From contig JAFTZY010000025.1 in assembly GCA_017460955.1 (NCBI GenBank), positions 1 through 53,221 of the forward strand: a DNA stretch of 53,221 nt. Direction: 5' to 3'. Position 1 is the first letter of the stretch. Each line of letters starts with the position of its first letter. The stretch is from Oscillospiraceae bacterium. Lineage in GTDB: Bacteria > Bacillota > Clostridia > Oscillospirales > Ruminococcaceae. Positions 51,328 through 53,221 of the stretch are shown piece after piece. The translations under genes and the position numbers were made by a program. The notes under the pieces were generated by a model. It was not told the DNA's origin, searched no databases, and saw nothing but the letters and a program-made list of their open reading frames with translations.

Positions 51328-51454
51328 CTTATGGGATCCTCTAAAAGCCTCACATTTCGCTTTTCTGTGAAAAGCAAAATAGCTTTGTTGCGGGGCGCGC
51401 CCCGCGCTCCATCTCTAAAACCATAGTTTTTAGAGATCCCCTTATGGGATCCTC
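51328..51454. repeat. MITE-like palindromic element flanked by a 14-bp direct repeat
   Basis: CTTATGGGATCCTC occurs at 51328-51341 and 51441-51454. The interior has terminal inverted repeats (GGGATCCTCTAAAA at 51333-51346 against TTTTTAGAGATCCC at 51427-51440). Three hairpins lie inside: GCTTTTC/GAAAAGC (51359-51375), the perfect palindrome GCGGGGCGCGCCCCGC (51390-51405), and ATCTCTAAAA/TTTTAGAGAT (51411-51437). There is no ORF in it. Layout fits a small non-autonomous element. Confidence 0.65.
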
Positions 51455-52482
51455 GTCCAGGCATCGAACAGAACGTCCAGCGCTTCGGGATCACTGATGA
51501 TCCACCATTCACCCGTGCCGTCCTCGATCCTGGTATCTGCATAGTCCTCCAGAAGCGTCCACTCGCTGTGGACGAGCATCGTGCCGTCCGCATAGAGCCC
51601 GATGGGCGCTGTGCTGTCGCTCACGAGCTGCCAGCCGTCCTCCCCCTGGCACAGCGTCAGAAGATACTGCGACTGCTCCGTCATGGTATAGGGCGATCGG
51701 GTCCGGAGTGTGAGCTCGTAGGGCGCGGGCACATCCGACTTCTCATACGTCTCCAGAACACTGAGCGCATAGGTGACGATCCCCGTTTGCGGATCCTGCG
51801 AAACGCCCGTGACCTGCGCTTTGACGAAGAGCTCCGTGCGTGCGAGCGCCTCCTCCGGATCGAAGGCGGCATCCTGCGTATAGAGCAGGTCGCGCCGCGG
51901 GATCGGATCGTCCGCCTTCGGGCCGTACTGTTCAAGGCTCTGCCGGCCCGACACGGCACCGTCCTGAACGTCCGCTTCACCGGCGGGCTCGTCAGCCGAA
52001 AAGTCGGCATCACAGTCGGCTTCCCAATCGGCATCGGCGTCATCGGCAGCCGCCGCGGGTGCATCCATGGCCGGCGCGCCGGCGCTGTGCTGCGGGGAGA
52101 CAGCTTCACCGTCGGAGATCTCCTGATCGGCGTTGTCCTCTTCGTCCGCCTCGGCCGCCTCATCCGCCTCATCCGCTGCGGCATCGTCATAGACGGGTGC
52201 ATCGCCTGCGGGTGCCACGGCATTGTCCATCATCGGTGCATGATTGGTCTCAAGCTTTGCTGTGCCGCCCCGCCAGAAAACGGAGGCACCGACCACCACG
52301 AGCAGGCATGCCGCCGCTGTCATGATGTATCTTCCCGTATGACGGACACGGATGTGCGGTACCTCCGGCTGTGCCGGCTGCTCGCCGAGACTGCCTTCAA
52401 TGCGCTGCCAGAGTGCTTCTCTGTCCGGGATGTTCTGCTGCATTTCCTCAAAACACCGCTTTTCTATTTCTTTTCTTGTCAT
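51442..52482 (-). CDS. Probable anti-sigma factor with acidic linker
   Basis: 346 residues. A cytoplasmic part at 1-50 (MTRKEIEKRCFEEMQQNIPD), one membrane helix at about 52-68 (YIMTAAACLLVVVGASVFW), then an extremely acidic Ala/Asp/Glu spacer at about 85-165, and an outer domain at about 190-346 of unknown fold (LFVKAQVTGVSQDPQTGIVT). ATGA overlap with the sigma gene and the topology fit an anti-sigma. It has no ZAS zinc motif (HxxxCxxC). Its last three codons and stop lie inside the 14-bp repeat. Confidence 0.65.
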   Translation of the reverse strand: MTRKEIEKRCFEEMQQNIPDREALWQRIEGSLGEQPAQPEVPHIRVRHTGRYIMTAAACLLVVVGASVFWRGGTAKLETNHAPMMDNAVAPAGDAPVYDDAAADEADEAAEADEEDNADQEISDGEAVSPQHSAGAPAMDAPAAAADDADADWEADCDADFSADEPAGEADVQDGAVSGRQSLEQYGPKADDPIPRRDLLYTQDAAFDPEEALARTELFVKAQVTGVSQDPQTGIVTYALSVLETYEKSDVPAPYELTLRTRSPYTMTEQSQYLLTLCQGEDGWQLVSDSTAPIGLYADGTMLVHSEWTLLEDYADTRIEDGTGEWWIISDPEALDVLFDAWTRIP

Positions 52483-53021
52483 ACCGGACTCCCCTCCTTC
52501 ACCGCTTTTTGTAATTTTCCGATCGCGTTCCTGTATTTCCAGGCGACCGTTCCGAGGGGCCGTCCGAGGACGGCAGCGATCTCACGGAAGGTCAGCTGTG
52601 CGGCAATGTGCAGCCGCACGATCTCCTGCTCATCGAGTGTCAGACGCTCCAGGAGCGCTGTCATGCTCATCTCACTGATGACGGTGTCCTCGGCCGATTC
52701 GGACTGTGTCAGTGCAGGAGAGGATTCGATCTCGTCATCGGGCATTTCCCGGGAAGCACGGCGCAGATGATCGGTGGCCATGTTGCGTGCGATCACGGTC
52801 AGCCAGCTCCGGTGTCCCGTGCCCTTCCGGTACCCCGGCAGGCACTCCCAGAGCTTGAGAAAATATTCCGAGGTCAGGTCCTGTGCATCCTGATGATGAT
52901 GCACCCGCGACAGGAAGAACCGGTACATCCTGTCACCGTAGGCATCGTACACCGCACGCAGGCCCTGCTTGTCCCCGCTGCGGATCTGTTCGACAGCCGC
53001 TTCAAATTCCGCATCCGTCAT
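52479..53021 (-). CDS. ECF-type RNA polymerase sigma factor
   Basis: 180 residues from ATG 53021 (AGAAGGGAG upstream). Region 2 at about 20-85 (DLTSEYFLKLWECLPGYRKG, SWLTVIARNMATDHLRRA) and region 4 at about 125-175 (LDEQEIVRLHIAAQLTFREI, GRPLGTVAWKYRNAIGKL). It heads the operon with the anti-sigma, VWA lipoprotein and lipoprotein, and probably directs their transcription. Region 4 begins with LERLTLDEQEIVRL, typical of RpoE-like proteins. The promoter above it was not identifiable. Confidence 0.92.
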   Translation of the reverse strand: MTDAEFEAAVEQIRSGDKQGLRAVYDAYGDRMYRFFLSRVHHHQDAQDLTSEYFLKLWECLPGYRKGTGHRSWLTVIARNMATDHLRRASREMPDDEIESSPALTQSESAEDTVISEMSMTALLERLTLDEQEIVRLHIAAQLTFREIAAVLGRPLGTVAWKYRNAIGKLQKAVKEGSPV

Positions 53022-53098
53022 GAGATCGCTCCCTTCTGTTCCGTGAAGACTGCCGCCTTCATTTCTTCTTACGATTTTGGGGTTACGTTTGTATGGAA

Positions 53099-53138
53099 AA
53101 ATCTGCACAAAAATAAGGCGTCATTTTTGTGCAGATTT
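53099..53138 (-). terminator. Perfect 15-bp hairpin at the end of the upstream gene
   Basis: AAATCTGCACAAAAA (53099-53113) and its exact complement (53124-53138), loop TAAGGCGTCA. The T-rich arm follows on the minus strand, so it likely terminates the gene to the right; it also lies just ahead of the sigma gene. Confidence 0.7.
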
Positions 53139-53144
53139 CATGTG

Positions 53145-53221
53145 TTATGGGGCCGCATCCTCCGGGAGGGGCAGCTCGGGCTCCTCGGGCAGCTCGGGGA
53201 TCTCCGGGATCACGGGATCCG
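53145..53221 (-). CDS. C-terminal end of a Pro/Glu-rich protein (partial)
   Basis: The last 24 codons on the minus strand read DPVIPEIPELPEEPELPLPE followed by DAAP and TAA at 53147-53145. The tail is a proline-glutamate repeat, common in surface or cytoplasmic linkers. The gene continues past the window edge, so nothing else can be said. Confidence 0.55.
   Translation of the reverse strand, partial: DPVIPEIPELPEEPELPLPEDAAP

Noticed and set aside
49395..51344. A 649-codon plus-strand frame opposite the VWA gene
   Set aside because: It is antisense to the VWA gene, which has lipobox and MIDAS motifs; no domain was seen.

Overview
The window looks like chromosome from an anaerobic Clostridia of the Ruminococcus/Oscillospiraceae type. 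Supporting signs are a secreted protein ending in a type I dockerin, sigma-A promoters of the TTGACA-N17-TATAAT kind, strong GGAGG ribosome binding sites, a TPP riboswitch over a full thi operon, and relatives of short Firmicutes families (DUF2325, DUF3793, DUF2318). This is inferred from family content; no rRNA or tRNA is present to confirm it. No CRISPR array was seen.

Left part (1 to about 14.9 kb): an accessory island with lower GC than the rest and many broken genes. It holds an ECF sigma factor with a shortened anti-sigma partner, a large serine recombinase with no visible start codon, a relaxase trimmed at both ends, fragments of a LytTR regulator, an ABC ATPase and a Mob/Pre protein, and a DUF3987 ATPase gene split by one in-frame TGA. 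Among these lie two apparently working units. One is a secreted LRR/papain-like/dockerin protein (3.9-6.3 kb). The other is a self-contained peptide-antibiotic-resistance style cassette (9.0-13.3 kb): response regulator, ABC ATPase, permease, CPBP protease and histidine kinase, with three phased TTAAG repeats in front of the ABC genes. A run of very small mobile-element genes follows.

Middle (15-25 kb): a metal-handling block on the minus strand. In transcription order it has a SafE-like membrane protein fused to an N-terminal HMA domain and a C-terminal cupredoxin-like domain, a CopA-type ATPase with HMA domains at both ends, a DUF2318 lipoprotein, a two-component system whose sensor domain carries a His/Met/Cys cluster, and an EamA transporter with a histidine-rich tail. 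Upstream lies a metY-type sulfhydrylase gene with a long leader containing a 32-codon upstream ORF. Next (25.7-32.3 kb) is the thiamine operon thiS-thiF-thiG-thiH-tenI-thiE-thiD-thiC, read leftward from one promoter through a TPP riboswitch with an adjoining terminator.

Right of thi (32.5-35.4 kb) is a second decayed zone: DUF285, pyruvyltransferase, AbiEi-like and secreted-protein remnants around an intact UDP-galactopyranose mutase gene. After it come a TauE/SafE exporter with a dolichol-kinase-like gene, a LysR regulator divergent from an alpha/beta hydrolase and an acetyltransferase, an asparagine synthetase fragment, and an iron-type cluster (FeoA, small HMA protein, AraC regulator, DUF2325, DUF3793) with a structured leader. 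The last 10 kb carries rpsB-tsf, a membrane protein resembling a catalytically dead type I signal peptidase, an intracellular GH43 enzyme, and a minus-strand envelope-stress-like operon (ECF sigma, anti-sigma, VWA lipoprotein, lipoprotein) interrupted between genes by a small palindromic MITE-like element.
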